A stretch of DNA of 64,000 bases from Adiantum capillus-veneris (taxonomy: Eukaryota > Streptophyta > Polypodiopsida > Polypodiales > Pteridaceae), in assembly GCA_014529385.2 (NCBI GenBank), contig CM043962.1:52471905-52535904 (forward strand), in the 5' to 3' direction. The position numbers and the translations under genes were made by a program. The notes beneath the pieces were generated by a model. The model was not told the DNA's origin. It saw only the letters and a list, made by a program, of their open reading frames with translations, and searched no databases. This document shows positions 30,969 to 42,271 of the stretch, one piece after another (position 1 is the stretch's first letter; each line of letters starts with the position of its first letter).

Positions 30969-31919
30969 CTATTTGCTTGAGAGACTTGCCTCCTCCTTGG
31001 GCACATTTTCTTCATGAGAGATCTCCTTGTTTTTATTATTCTTTTCCTCATATGCCTTGCGACGCATATTTTGTTGCTTAATAGTGCAATCTTCACATAC
31101 AAAACATTTTGTATCCCTCAAATAGATCCAACTATTATCAAGGATAATCTTTCGCTTGGTCTCATCCGGCATGGTGCATACAATTGGCCGTTCTCCCGAG
31201 CAAGGAGCTCCTTGCTTCCCCACTCTATGTGCTCCATAGACCATAACTCCGGACATGCCAAAGTGGGTTTTGAAGAAATCTTCAATAACAATGGCAAGAG
31301 AAGGAGGTGTCTCTAACTTCTCTTCGGGAATTCCACGAATAACAATGTTCTTGGAACGTCGCTCCCGTTCCTTCAACTCCTCCACATCCACATTCTCAAC
31401 ATTCTTTGTTTGAACCATAGCTTGCATGAGTGAAGAATTAGAAACCACATTGCTACCACATACATCAGCCCAAGACTTGTTTGTGCATACATTTTTCATG
31501 TCACATACATCCCGGCTCATAGTGTCAAATTTCTCCTCTTTCAATACATGGTCATGCTCTACTTTGCTCATCCGCTCCTTCAAAGCATTTAAGTCCACAA
31601 GAGAGCGTTTACATTCCTTGACTTCCTCTTCAAGTTGCATCAAACGTGTTGTTTGCATCTCAAGTGTCCTCTTGAGATTCTCATTCTCAACCACAAGTAC
31701 CCTTAGTGTGCCATTCTCCATTGCAAGTGCTCGTAAGTCTTCGCCTTGTTTGTTTACGGTCTCTTGCAATGATACCAAGTACGCCATGATCATGGTTTCC
31801 GATGTCGTTGGTTGGGTGGCTGTGTTGCTATCTCCACACTTAGGAGATTTTGGATCATTTTCCACAATGGTTGTGGACCTTGTTGAAGAAGAAGAACCCT
31901 TGCGAGTGCCGGAAGACAT
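30969..31919 (-). CDS. LINE B ORF1: coiled-coil RNA-binding protein (316 aa)
   Basis: It starts at ATG 31919 (MSSGTRKGSSSSTRS) and ends at TAG 30971-30969. Residues about 40-145 are a long coiled coil (LVSLQETVNKQGEDLRAL, LMQLEEEVKECKRSLVDL). Residues about 185-290 form an RRM-like plus C-terminal domain (RRSKNIVIRGIPEEKLE, then VYGAHRVGKQGAP and RPIVCTMPDETKRKIIL). It ends in a Lys/Glu-rich tail. This is the expected ORF1 of an L1-type LINE. The stop is in the same frame as ORF2, with no intergenic gap. Confidence 0.85.
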   Translation of the reverse strand: MSSGTRKGSSSSTRSTTIVENDPKSPKCGDSNTATQPTTSETMIMAYLVSLQETVNKQGEDLRALAMENGTLRVLVVENENLKRTLEMQTTRLMQLEEEVKECKRSLVDLNALKERMSKVEHDHVLKEEKFDTMSRDVCDMKNVCTNKSWADVCGSNVVSNSSLMQAMVQTKNVENVDVEELKERERRSKNIVIRGIPEEKLETPPSLAIVIEDFFKTHFGMSGVMVYGAHRVGKQGAPCSGERPIVCTMPDETKRKIILDNSWIYLRDTKCFVCEDCTIKQQNMRRKAYEEKNNKNKEISHEENVPKEEASLSSK

Positions 31920-31933
31920 TGTATGTAAAATAG

Positions 31934-31935
31934 GG

Positions 31936-31982
<47 letters not shown>
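31934..31982. repeat. (GA)n tract at the 5' end of LINE B
   Basis: GGGGGGAGAGAG... with one GC interruption. It sits 15 bp upstream of the ORF1 ATG on the minus strand, in the same relative place as the 92-bp GA tract of the half-LINE. Confidence 0.9.
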
Positions 31983-31983
<1 letters not shown>

Positions 31984-31985
<2 letters not shown>

Positions 31986-32690
31986 AAGCCATGAAGTGTG
32001 TGATTCACATCAATGGAGTCTTTTAGATCGAATACTACATTGATATGACAAGATATCATGCTTGTTAGAGTGCACATACTCATCCATTTAACACGTAAAA
32101 CACAATTACATTTAAAGAAAAAAAGAAACTTTAATAATAATGGTATCTATCCAACATCTAAATTGTAAATCCATGTCGTAATGGCCACCTTTTATCTATA
32201 GATTAGATGTTAATTCAACATTTCCTCCTTGCATTTTTCATGGGGTGAGGTGGTAGAAGATTGAAGTGCAAGGTTGATACCTAAGAAACAAATGACAATG
32301 TTTTGTTTTGTTGCTATGGAGGCTCATTTGTGTTGCCACTACATACTGCCCACCTTGAGAGGACAAGGGAAAAATCCCATGATTGTCTGTCCAACCTTAC
32401 ATAGCCTAGGCTGGCTATATAAATCCCCTTTCCTAGGCCACAACGCTCATAGCCTCTTGCCAAGCCTTTCTTGGTCCCTTGTTCACACACCACTTTGCCC
32501 TTGGAGGATGGTTTCTATCCTCAAAAACAATAGTGGGGAATCATTTCTTAATCACACTAAGGTTCTCCATACTGGAATCTTCCTCAGGCCTTGTGTTTCC
32601 ACTTACTCAAAACCTGATGGCATTGATGATGCCTTGTCTATAAAACATGAGAATCCAGAACACATTATGATTCATGACACAAAATAATCA
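31984..32690. other. Unassigned spacer, possibly LTR remnant of the minus-strand Ty3 wreck
   Basis: There is no convincing gene. GGCTATATAAATCCCC (about 32409) is a TATA-like site on the plus strand. The region lies just beyond the integrase end of the minus-strand Ty3 remnant, where a 3' LTR would be expected, but no second LTR copy is visible to confirm it. The frame 32274-32687 has no recognisable content. Confidence 0.4.
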
Positions 32691-35330
32691 GCAAAAACAT
32701 CTATGTCCACAACATTGTCATGCGTGCCTAGCTATTTCCTCAAATGACTAACATGGAACATTGCATGCACACTTGAAGAGGATGGTAAATCAAACCTGTA
32801 GGCAAATTCACCAATGCATTTGACGTCCTCAAAAAGGAGATAACTTTGGAACTGGATTTTTCATTAGGCTTTTATAATGTTTTGGTACACATAGAAGAAG
32901 TTGATCACCTTCTTCAAAAGTAACCAGTCGTTCTTTTTCATTAGCATACTTTCTCTACATGTCTTGTGCTTGCTTAACATTTAAATGAGCAACACATACA
33001 AACATGTGATCTTATAAAAAGTCCTTGACTTGCTGGACCCTTTCATTGGCTAAACCCACCGAAATTGGTGAATGGGCTTGATAGCCATACATTAACAAAA
33101 AGGGACTGAACCTTGCAAAAAAATGCTTGGCACTATTGTAAGAAAAATGTAAGAGTTGAAGACAACAGATGGCCAATAAAATTGCCGATGTACGAGTACA
33201 TAGGTGTTTCTTATCTCGGGATGACCAGCACTAGAACTATCATGACACCCATAAAGGATTTGGCAATGCCGTGGTTTGTTGGTACACATTCTATCCCCTT
33301 GTGGAGTAAGTAACCTTTATCAATGAAAAAAGGCCTCCATTTGTTAACTTCATCACAAATTGAATTGGAACTTTGTGTAGAGTCATTGTGAATGCTAACT
33401 TTGAATGTTGGTGAGATTTCATTTTGTAACATGACTCCACACCTTGGAGTAAGATTTATCACATTCACACTTGCCTTGAAGAGATTAAAAAATCCACTTT
33501 GAATTTTGTAAATTCAAGAGCATTTATATCAAGCATGCGGCTTAAAACATCAACTACAACATTGTACTGACCTCTTGGATACCTTAACTTGCACCTATGG
33601 ATTTCAACTCACGTGGTCTTATGTCCCTTTAAATCTTACTATTGTACAAACCAATCTATGTTTTCATGATCGAAAACAATCTCAAATTAATCACCATATA
33701 CATATAGTATTGCCATTGCTTCAAAGCAAGAAAAATGGCATAAAGTTCTTGCTCATAAGCAAAATACTTTCGCTAAGCAGAAGCTGAATTCTTGCTTTCA
33801 AAGGAAACATACCGTCCTTCTTGCAGAAGCACCATGCTTAAGGCTTTGTTTCTAGAATCCATCTCAAGTACAAATGTTTTGAGAGGATCAACAATAGCTA
33901 GAATGGTGTTGTTGTTAAAGCTACATTGAGCTTATCAAAACTATGTTGCTGCTCTTTGTTCCAAATCTTGCCTTGATTCTTTGATTGGTTCATCACACAA
34001 ACGATCATCTTAGCATAGTCTTTGAGGAATTTATGATAATAGCCTACAATACCAAAAAAATATGAAGTTGTTCTAGGTTTGTTGGAAGAGGCCATTGTAA
34101 AACCACATTGACCTTGGATGGATCCACTCGAAGACCAGCATAAGAAATTATATGCCCTAAGTAAGTGATTTCAATCCTAAGGAAATCACACTCCACTGAG
34201 CTTTGCGTTAAACTTGTGCTCTCATAATAGACCGAATACCAACTTGAGGTGTGTTAAGTAATTTTCTTTGGTAGCACTGTAGACCAAAAGATCATCTAGA
34301 AAAACTCTCGCTGAGGGGGGGCGGGGTGTCAGTATTTCGTGTGCGTTTAAAGACTATTTATAAACTTTATCTATGAAATTTTGTCAAATAAAATACACCC
34401 TTTTGCTATTCAAGTTGAAACATGTTTTCCCAATTCCATTTTTTAGTACTCTTCTGTATGTGAAAATGTGAGAAAAAATAAAATTTTATAACCCCTTTTG
34501 GTGCACTTATGTGAGTCATTTATGTGTGTGTGTAATTGTGTAACAATTGCTAAGGTTGATGTGTTGCGTGCTTAAAGACATGATTCTTAGTGTGATCTTG
34601 AATAACCACATATAAAAAGAGTAAGAATACTAGACTGAGGAAGTTCCTTCATTAATAAATATATTGTCACTAAATCTGAAGAAAAATCCAACATAGCATG
34701 GGACAATAAGCAACACAAAAAGAATGTTTCAATCCCTCACTATTGAATAACTTTGAAAGTTCCATACAACATATCAATAAAGATTCCTTTTTCTTGTAGC
34801 AAGTACGCATGCCTTCCATCGGTAAAGAACTAATGAAAATTATGTATGATAGCTCTTAGCTAAAGAAAGAACCAAACTATGTAACTATGGTCTAATAAGA
34901 ACCACATTTATTCGACTCATATTGAGCACTTGAAAATCCAAGTGCATGAGATGAGCTTGAATTTCTTTAGGGAGACTCTTAACCTATGTATCCCACACCT
35001 CCTTGTCAGGCCCATTCATAAAGGACACGACCAAGCAGTGTGAACTTGGTGTTTGTGGTAAGTAAAGCTTCTCAACCAACTTGTATTTCAAGAAATTGTG
35101 TGGCACCATCATCAATCACAATATGCACACATGTTTTGGATAAGTTCATGAGGTCCGAAGGAAGGTTTCCACAAAGCATTCATCAAGCAACACTCATGGA
35201 AATCTTGCAGAGAGTACTTGAAGGAGGAGTTTAAGGGCAGTAGCTCCACCATGTTTAAGGCCTTGCCTTTCCTCTTCTTTTTATCTTTGCATCTTGGGAT
35301 TTTCCTTGTGAACAATCATTCTTTACTTGC
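32690..35330 (-). pseudogene. Degenerate Ty3/gypsy pol on the minus strand
   Basis: Reading from high to low coordinates, pieces of one element appear in order. First, a protease-like segment (about 35140-34990, with VHIVIDDGAT and then LVEKLYLP in another frame). Then the RT catalytic box SARVFLDDLLVY (about 34313-34278), the RT thumb (YLGHIIS, VDPSKV), the RNase H linker (FFGIVGYYHKFLKDYAKMI, 34060-34000), RNase H debris, the integrase zinc finger (HDSSSAGHPEIRNTYV...FYWPSV, about 33250-33170), and the integrase C-end (AYRFDLPSSSSVHAMFHVSH, about 32800-32740). Frames shift repeatedly and the integrase core and RT N-half are missing. No LTRs are recognisable. Confidence 0.75.
34320..34980. 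other. Spacer inside the minus-strand Ty3 wreck
   Basis: AT-rich sequence without coding signal, starting with a G-rich run GGGGGGGCGGGGTG at 34315. It replaces the RT N-terminal half, so it is either an insertion or a deletion filler. I see no terminal repeats. Confidence 0.4.
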
Positions 35331-35663
35331 TTGCTAAGATAACTGAAGCGGATATTTTGTTTCTTGGTTCTCTTACTCTTTGTTTGAGAGTGGTCCTCGA
35401 GACCTCGATTTTTTTTCTGCACGAGGCTTTGCAGATGATGATGTAAATGTCTTATTTTGCTTGTTTCTTATGGCACAATATCATCATGTATTCGTGTATG
35501 TTGAATAGATTCACTTAAAACCTTTGGGTGGTGGGTTTTAACCTTAGCATGATACTTTGAATCAAGCACATGAATTGTGAGATTATGCATCACACACTCA
35601 TCCATAAGGAGATTGATGCTCAAAATCAAACGCATGTTGTGCTAGAAGATCCATACTATATGT

Positions 35664-38196
35664 TGATAGCCGTTTTTTGGCTCTCCGTAATTGGCATAGT
35701 AAGTTACCTCACCCTACCAAAATCACCCAAACATTGTGGCTATCCCTACCATTTCAATGTACATAGGCGTGCGTGAGTTAGAATCTTTACCTATATTTTA
35801 AAAAAAAATAAAAAAATAAAAATTCTCAGCTAGCTACTTACTTGGCTAGGTGAACCAAAAAAATAGAAAATATTACGGCCCATTTTGTGTAATTATCTTA
35901 TTTTATAAGGGCCTATTAGAGGGGTTTCTATTTCTTTATTTATGTAAATATTTACATTAGGTGTGTGTATTACTAGACCTGAGTATATCTTCTTTTCTTA
36001 TCCACATTATTATTATTGTTTTATTTTCTTCAATCACCGTGTAAAAATAAAACCCTATGCCTTCACATTTCTATCCGTATCCCGGGATACGTGAAAATCT
36101 ATAAAAAACACTTCTACTACTTAGTCAATCTTTTCTTTAGATAAATCTATCTTTTTTCTCTCCTAATAAAATCAAATGAGGGTCCCCTTAATTGATTCTC
36201 TTTTATTTTTATATCCTTTATTTTTCATATCTTTTAGGATTTTATATTATCATAAATTCCATACACTAGCTTGTTTTTTTCCCATCATGTGTATATATTA
36301 TATTCATAAATAATCTCCTCCATGCAAGTGTCCACATGAAATTGAGTCCCCTTAGGTCATGCTAGGGTGTGTTGAGAGCCCACTCTTGGAGCTATAAGGA
36401 AAACCCATCACAAGGGACCCACATCAAAGACTTGGGAAAGGCAGAAAATACATGTTTTGGCTCAATTTTTGGCGCTTCTTTCCAATCTGAATCTCACCAG
36501 GTCATCAAAAGAGAAAAGTTAGATCATGATTTCAACAATGCGCTCAAAATTTTTCAAAATTTTTGGAGCTAAGGAACGGGAGGTATGAGTTGTTTTCTGG
36601 ACCCTATTCTGTCAACTGTTTTCCTCATAAAGCACCCTAAATCTTCTCTTACCTTTCCACACTTCCACACAAACACACACTCATCCATCTCCATCCCTCA
36701 CTCAAACCTGCAATTTACATGGCTTCTCCCACCCTCTTCACCATTATCCTTCTCTCTCATCCCTATAGTTCGTTTATGAACCTCTACATATATACACCCT
36801 CTCCATGTCTCTCTCTATTGCTTCTATGTCACAATTTCATGTACCTCTCCTAAAAATATCTAAAATTCAGCATCTTAACCATGCTAACTTATGCAAATTG
36901 AGGATTTTTCATCAACAAATCCTATTTTTCATCGTGGTGGTCAACCGTGGCGGCGGCGTAAAGAAGCGAAGAAGAAGAAGAAGACCAGCGGTCATTTTTC
37001 CCACAATCTACACAAGGGTGAGTTCAAGCTTCTTCAAAGATTCACCATCTCAATGATTCTCTTTTAATTCATCCCTCTTCCTTCATCAAATCAACTCATT
37101 CTACCCATTGTAAATGTATCACTAACAATTCTAGTGATTATTACCACTAACAACTAACTTCTCTTGTAAAAATGCACCCACACTATCAACATATGGAGTA
37201 GGCAACCCCACAAGTAAACCAAATTCACTCACTCCCATGGAAGCTTCTCTCCTTTCACCACATCAATAATTCTCTTACTTGAGCCCACATCCATGTGACT
37301 CAAGAGATAAGAGAGACCACACTCTCATTTGAAATTCATAAAAAATCATAATCCTTGATCTTTCCTAATAAAATTGATTAGGCTTAATCCTAATCAAGGC
37401 TTCTACAAACCTATAAATAGAACCCATTCCTCCTTGTAAAGGATATTGATATACCATTGCACACTAGATTGAGCGTAGCACACGCCAGTTCTATCTTGGT
37501 TGTAAAGAGAGAGTAAGCTCTCTATACACCATCACTTTGGTGCATAGAAAAGTTTGAGCTAGTTTGACTGAGTGCGAGTAGAAGATATTATTCCTACCAT
37601 TGTTGTATCGACCCCAACATCAATGAATTGGTAGTTTTGGGTGCAATTCATGTCCAAAGGCTCACGCTTCTCCTCCAATTTGGCTTGGCAAACTCATTCA
37701 GCTTCATAAGGTGAATTGTTTCATTGAAGGTTGTTGTTTTGTTGCTTGTGATTCATTGGCTATTTTTTGGCTACCATTGTAAAAGGGTGGATGGTGAGAG
37801 GGCTCCCATAACCCTAAGACAATGTGCTCGTGATGCTATAACCAAATCTTGTCACTTGATTCCGCAAGCTCTAAGTTCCTTCTTGTGCAAAATATAAAGT
37901 TGAAGCTAAGTTGTACACCATCTCTCTCTCTCTCTCGTTTTAGTGTGTGAGAGTGTTCCATTGGTGTTAGGGTTAGTGTAAATTCCTTGCTTGTTTGTGG
38001 GTTGCTCTAACGATTCTCCTCTTTTGCGTCCTAGTTCGCTCTTAAACTAGGTGGTGCCCCTTGTGTAGTTGGGTTTTGGCTGTGGGTTTGCTGTTTTGGT
38101 TTGTGTTGTGTTGTGCCCCAGCCCCATTGAGCAGCACGGGAGCCTTGAAGGGTGTCTAGAGGTTGCTCTTCTTGTTGCCTGCTCCGGACCGCCTCA
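35664..38196 (+). repeat. Ty3-2 5' LTR (2.53 kb)
   Basis: TGATAGCCG...GACCGCCTCA. It has a TATA box CTATAAATAGAACC at 37411-37424 and a short (CT)n near 37920. The open frames at 36585-36779 and 36805-37056 recur in the 3' LTR (45032-45226, 45252-45494); they lie upstream of the TATA box and are probably not genes. Confidence 0.95.
37412..37419 (+). promoter_or_regulatory. TATA box of Ty3-2 5' LTR
   Basis: TATAAATA in the context ACCTATAAATAGAACCC, conserved at 45850-45857 in the 3' LTR. It defines U3 of about 1.75 kb. Confidence 0.75.
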
Positions 38197-38200
38197 ATTT

Positions 38201-38218
38201 TGGTGCCCCCACTGAGGA
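38201..38218 (+). other. Ty3-2 primer-binding site
   Basis: TGGTGCCCCCACTGAGGA begins 4 nt after the LTR end. The TGG start matches a tRNA CCA end, but I cannot name the tRNA from memory with certainty. The same 18-mer occurs at 58128-58145 in the non-autonomous element. Confidence 0.75.
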
Positions 38219-38896
38219 GGGCTTGTGTATGTTTTTGTGTAAGTTCAACCTTTAGCGTAGTCAAGTAGGTTGCATGAATCACGAGAATTTGTATGATCCT
38301 TTCATTCCGATTGCAAGGCAAAAGGTACACATAATTGTTAGTACTAAGTTGCAATTTCAACGTGTAATTCGTAGAATTTTAGGTCCCCTTAGGTTGGCAG
38401 AGATAAACGCATCAGTAAATCCTTTTATTCTGCCTCTCATTAGGTACGACCTTAGTTTGGACGTCTATATTTTTGTTTTGTTTTAAGAATTAGGTAATGC
38501 ATAGCCATGGATAATAGCCTAGTAATAGAGGTTTTCCCCTTCCATTTCACTCCACACATTAGAGTAAACATTGCAATTAGTAGAAAAATCCATTTTCAAC
38601 AACGTATGGTGTTCAAGTTTGGTGCCCAAAGAGTAGGAGAAATTCTCGCGTCACGAAACCCTGTCATCCTACCTCTCATTGATTATCATAGGTCATTTGA
38701 TGTGAATATTTTTATTTTGTTGTAGAATATATTGCAATTTAGAGAATATTATTGTGTAGATCTTTTAAAGAAAGAAAAAACAAAAACGCGTCACTTTGAA
38801 ATCAATTCAATGGAGAGCGAACGCCAAATGTCTGGATATCCTCTTTTCTTTGGAGAGCCTGGAGAGGATGCATAATTATTTTTAGCGAATTTCAAG

Positions 38897-39814
38897 ATGT
38901 CTTGCCATATCAAGAGGATAGTAATTGATCAAGAACGTGTAGAAATGTTTGAGGTTGTCCTTAGGAAAGATGCTAGCACTTGGTTTGACTCTTTGCCTGA
39001 GGAAGTTAAAGGGAATTACACAGAAGTTTTGAATCGTTTCAAGAAATACTTCTTTGATCCCCAAAACACTCAAAAACTATGGCAAGACATTGTTTCTCAT
39101 AAGCAAAAAGACTTAGATGACTACTACTTGTACAAGCAAGAGTTTGTACGTCTTTGGGCTGTATGGGTGAGAAATGTTGCTAACCCTGGTGATGGTGCAG
39201 AGTTCCTAAAGAAGGAGAGGTTCATAGCCAGACTTTTTCCTGACCTTAAGGTAAAAGTTGAGGCGGGTGCACCTACTACCGTTGATGCAGCTGAAACTAG
39301 GGCTGCCAAGAAATATAGAAAACTCAAGTGTTTAAGGGGAGAGGTTCCAATAGAAGGTCTGAGACCCAAAGGTAAGTCACAAGCATCAACATCTAGGGAG
39401 CTTCCTGAGGTAACGGCGGAAGTGATTGAGAAGTTAAATGAATCTTTAAGCAGCCTGTCAATTCACCTTGCACAAACTGTAAGTCCCAAGGGACAAGCAA
39501 AGAAGTCTGAAGAGAGAGATTCATGACCTAGGAGAGTCTTGCAATGTTGGAATTGCGGTGAGTCTGGACATGGGATGTATAATTGTCCTTGGCCCCGTGG
39601 GGAGCCAGGGAGACCTAACTTGAATTTTGCAGTGATGAATGCACGTGAAGGAACTGGTCAACAACCAAGGCTTCTACACAGACCAAATGGACCAAGACCA
39701 CCTCCACAAGGGGTAGAAGGAGTTCCACCTTTGCCAGATCCAAATGTGCATGTGGTAGAGGTGACAAACTCAAATGAGGTTGACATGGAAGCAAATGGCA
39801 TTAAGCGTGGTTGA
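38897..39814 (+). pseudogene. gag: Ty3-2 gag
   Basis: The gag core is at 38940-39300: DASTWFDSLPEEVKGNYTE, FKKYFFDPQNTQKLWQDI, YYLYKQEFVRLW. One zinc knuckle CWNCGESGHGMYNC (39544-39585) is followed by a Pro/Arg-rich tail. In-frame TGA codons stop it at 39524 and 39812. The coding probably starts upstream of 38897: PF-like sequence YPLFFGEPGEDA at 38840-38870 is in a broken frame just before. Gag would build the particle; this copy cannot. Confidence 0.85.
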
Positions 39815-40498
39815 GGAAAAGGTAAAGAGAAAGAAGGAGTCACATCACAGAGTGACCATGGACGAGGCAAGAAGGCAAAGGAGACCAAGGAAGCTAAGAG
39901 GACTCAACGTCGTATCAATCTCCAAGACTTCCCTCTTGGACATGGTATGGCTCCATACAACCTGTTGGAAGACATGCGAGGTAAGGGTCCTGATATCTCA
40001 TGGCCTCAATTCCTTGCATTATGTCCACAAGTTAGAAGGGATTTAACAAAGGCAGTTAGCACTAGGAGAAAGGTAAAAGAGAGTGTGCCTGTTGTAAAAA
40101 TTGCACATGCTGAAATGAATGAGGATATTACACCTGTGCTAGATTGTTACATCAAAGAAAGATTGGTTAGGAAAGGTCTAGTGGATGGGGGTGCACAAAT
40201 TTGCATCATGACAGAGGGACTCATACAAAGACTAGGAATGCACATCCATGAGACACCTGAAATTAAACTCAAGATGGCAAACAATAGCAAGGCTAGGTGC
40301 GTAGGCATTTGTAAAAACGTTTTTGTGGAGGCCTTTGGCATTAAGAAGGCAGTGGATTTTTATGTTATGTCGACCAAGGGAAGTGGTTATCCATTTATCC
40401 TAGGAAGACCATGGCTAATGAAAATGCGAGCTTTGCAGGATTGGGAGAGTTGAAAATTAATTTGCAGGAACGACAATCATAAGAAGGTTTTCTTTGAC
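39815..40498 (+). pseudogene. Ty3-2 protease-like domain
   Basis: In frame with gag. VRKGLVDGGAQICIMTEGLI (40170-40230) is the active-site loop with D-G-G-A, and YPFILGRPWLMKMRA (about 40388-40432) is the I-L-G turn. DGG is the usual form in many plant Tat-like elements. A TGA at 40451-40453 separates it from the acidic linker before RT. Confidence 0.8.
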
Positions 40499-42271
40499 AT
40501 GAAGGAGAAACTCCAAGAGGAGCTCCATGAAGAATCATCTCAAAGTGAGACGGAAGAAGATTGGACCGATAACACTTCAGAAGAAGAAAGTAGCGACAGC
40601 ATTACTGAAGAGGAGTCTTCCATCGAAGTCGTGGGGGTAAGGTTTAAGCCAACCAACCAAGAGACCTCTTGTCGAGGTTTGGAAGAGGTAGGTACTCAAG
40701 AGAACCAAAATGTGCAAGATGAAGGAATGTTAGAAGGTATGTTGTCTACAACACTTACAAAGGACGAAAGACACGAGTTCAAATGTGTGCTAAGGAAATT
40801 TCCGAGGCTTTTTGCTAAAGACTACACCGATGTGCGTGGAGTAGATGTTGTTCAACACAAGATTGAGTTGAAGCCAGAGGCCACACCTAAGGCTCAGAAG
40901 CTACGAAGGCTAGGAGTCATCAAGGAGCAGGCTTTACTCAAGGAGGTAAGAAAGCTTCTAGCAGCAGGTTTCATTTATCCAATGGAGAATTCAGAGTGGG
41001 TCTCTCCCGTTGTTGTCACTCCTAAGAAAAACGGCAAGTGAAGGGTGTGTGTGGATTACCGTCCACTTAATGAGGCAACAAAAAGAGATCACTTTCCCCT
41101 CCCATTTCAGGATGAGATATTAAATGAGGTAGCTGGTCATGAGAAGTACACTGTGTGTGATGGCTACTCGGGTTACTTTCAAATAGGTATCGCATTGGAA
41201 GATCAGTTGAAAACAATCTTCATCACTCCTTGGGGTTGTTATGCTTTTAGTGTCATGCCATTTGGCCTGACAAATGCTCTTGCAACTTTCCAACGCTTCA
41301 TGAACATGGTGTTTCAAGCATTCTTTGGAAAGTCCATTAGGGTTTTTATTGATGATTTTTGCATTTATAGCTCAAAATCATTGCATCTACAAAGGGTAGA
41401 AGAAGGTTTAAAGAAGCTCTACGACATGGGAGGTCAGCTCTACCCCGACAAGTGTCACATAGGTGAGGATGAAGTGATCTTGCTTGGTCACAAGGTTTCC
41501 TATAAAGGCATTGAGGTGGATCCTTCAAAGGCAAAGGCTCTTATTGAGATCCCATCACCCAAGAATCTCAAAGAGGTCATCTCATTCATTCAAATGGTGA
41601 AGTATATGTCACGCTTTATTCACTTAGCTTCGGAGTTGCTTCATCCTTTGCAAAAGTTGACACAACAAGTAGAATTTGCATGGTCTGATGAGCTTGAAGA
41701 GTACTTTTGTAACATTAAAGTCATTTTTTTAGAGCTACCAACACTCATGCCTCCTTGTTGGGAGTACACATTCTTTGTTAGCTCTAGTGTTGGGAAGGAA
41801 ACAATTGGTGCAGTTTTACTACAACAAGATCCCCACAGTACCAGGATGCGACCCATCTACTTTGCTAGTAGGGTCATGAATGCTTTGGAGAGAGGCTACA
41901 CAGAAGCAGAACTCATGATGATTTCTCTCATGTTTGCAGTGAGAAAGTTTAGATCCTACTTGCTACCAAAACCTTTGTTAATTCTCACTGCAGAAAATTT
42001 GTTTCCTTGGGTGTCATCTCAAATGAATCTTAGCACTAGGATCTCAAAGTGGATTATGGAATTGCAAGAGTTCCAATACTCTTTCAAGGTAGAAGATAGT
42101 GTGTGTGCACAATTGGCAGGGATCCTTACTTATAGGGTACATGAGAAGGAGATTAAGGTGCCTGAAGTAAAGACCCTACCATTTCCACCACCGAAAAGTA
42201 TTCCTAATGCTTTTACCTTGTTCTTGATGGAGCTTTTCGACGAGTCACAAGAAAAGCAGGGGGAGGGCTAG
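40499..42271 (+). pseudogene. pol: Ty3-2 reverse transcriptase and first RNase H
   Basis: An acidic linker (40499-40640) leads into RT: FIYPMENSEWVSPVVVTPKK, VCVDYRPLNEATKRDHFPLP, VCDGYSGYFQIGIA, MPFGLTNALATFQR and the catalytic VFIDDFCIYSS (41342-41374). The thumb and the first RNase H (VSSSVGKETIGAVLLQQD; ERGYTEAELMMISL; FPWVSSQMNLSTRISKW) follow. A TGA at 41039-41041 falls where RTs normally have Trp in the K-N-G-K-W-R motif, a single G-to-A change. The first RNase H lacks the usual leading Asp, as is typical when a second RNase H is present. Confidence 0.9.

Larger units (their letters stand above)
27520..31983 (-). mobile_element. LINE family B, near full length (about 4.4 kb)
   Basis: Reading on the minus strand: (CT)n tract (31982-31934), a very short 5' UTR, ORF1 (31919-30969), ORF2 (30968 to about 27571), a short 3' UTR with a stem-loop, and a tail of (ATCT)n (27540-27519). 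Both ORFs are open over most of their length with one apparent frameshift near the ORF2 C-end, so the copy is young. There is no poly(A). I cannot see a target duplication because of the flanking simple repeats. Confidence 0.9.

Noticed and set aside
32274-32687. 137-codon open frame
   Set aside because: It overlaps the likely LTR area of the minus-strand Ty3 wreck and shows no recognisable motif.
36585-37056. Short open frames repeated in both Ty3-2 LTRs
   Set aside because: They are upstream of the TATA box within U3 and change length between LTRs through a microsatellite; no coding evidence beyond LTR identity.
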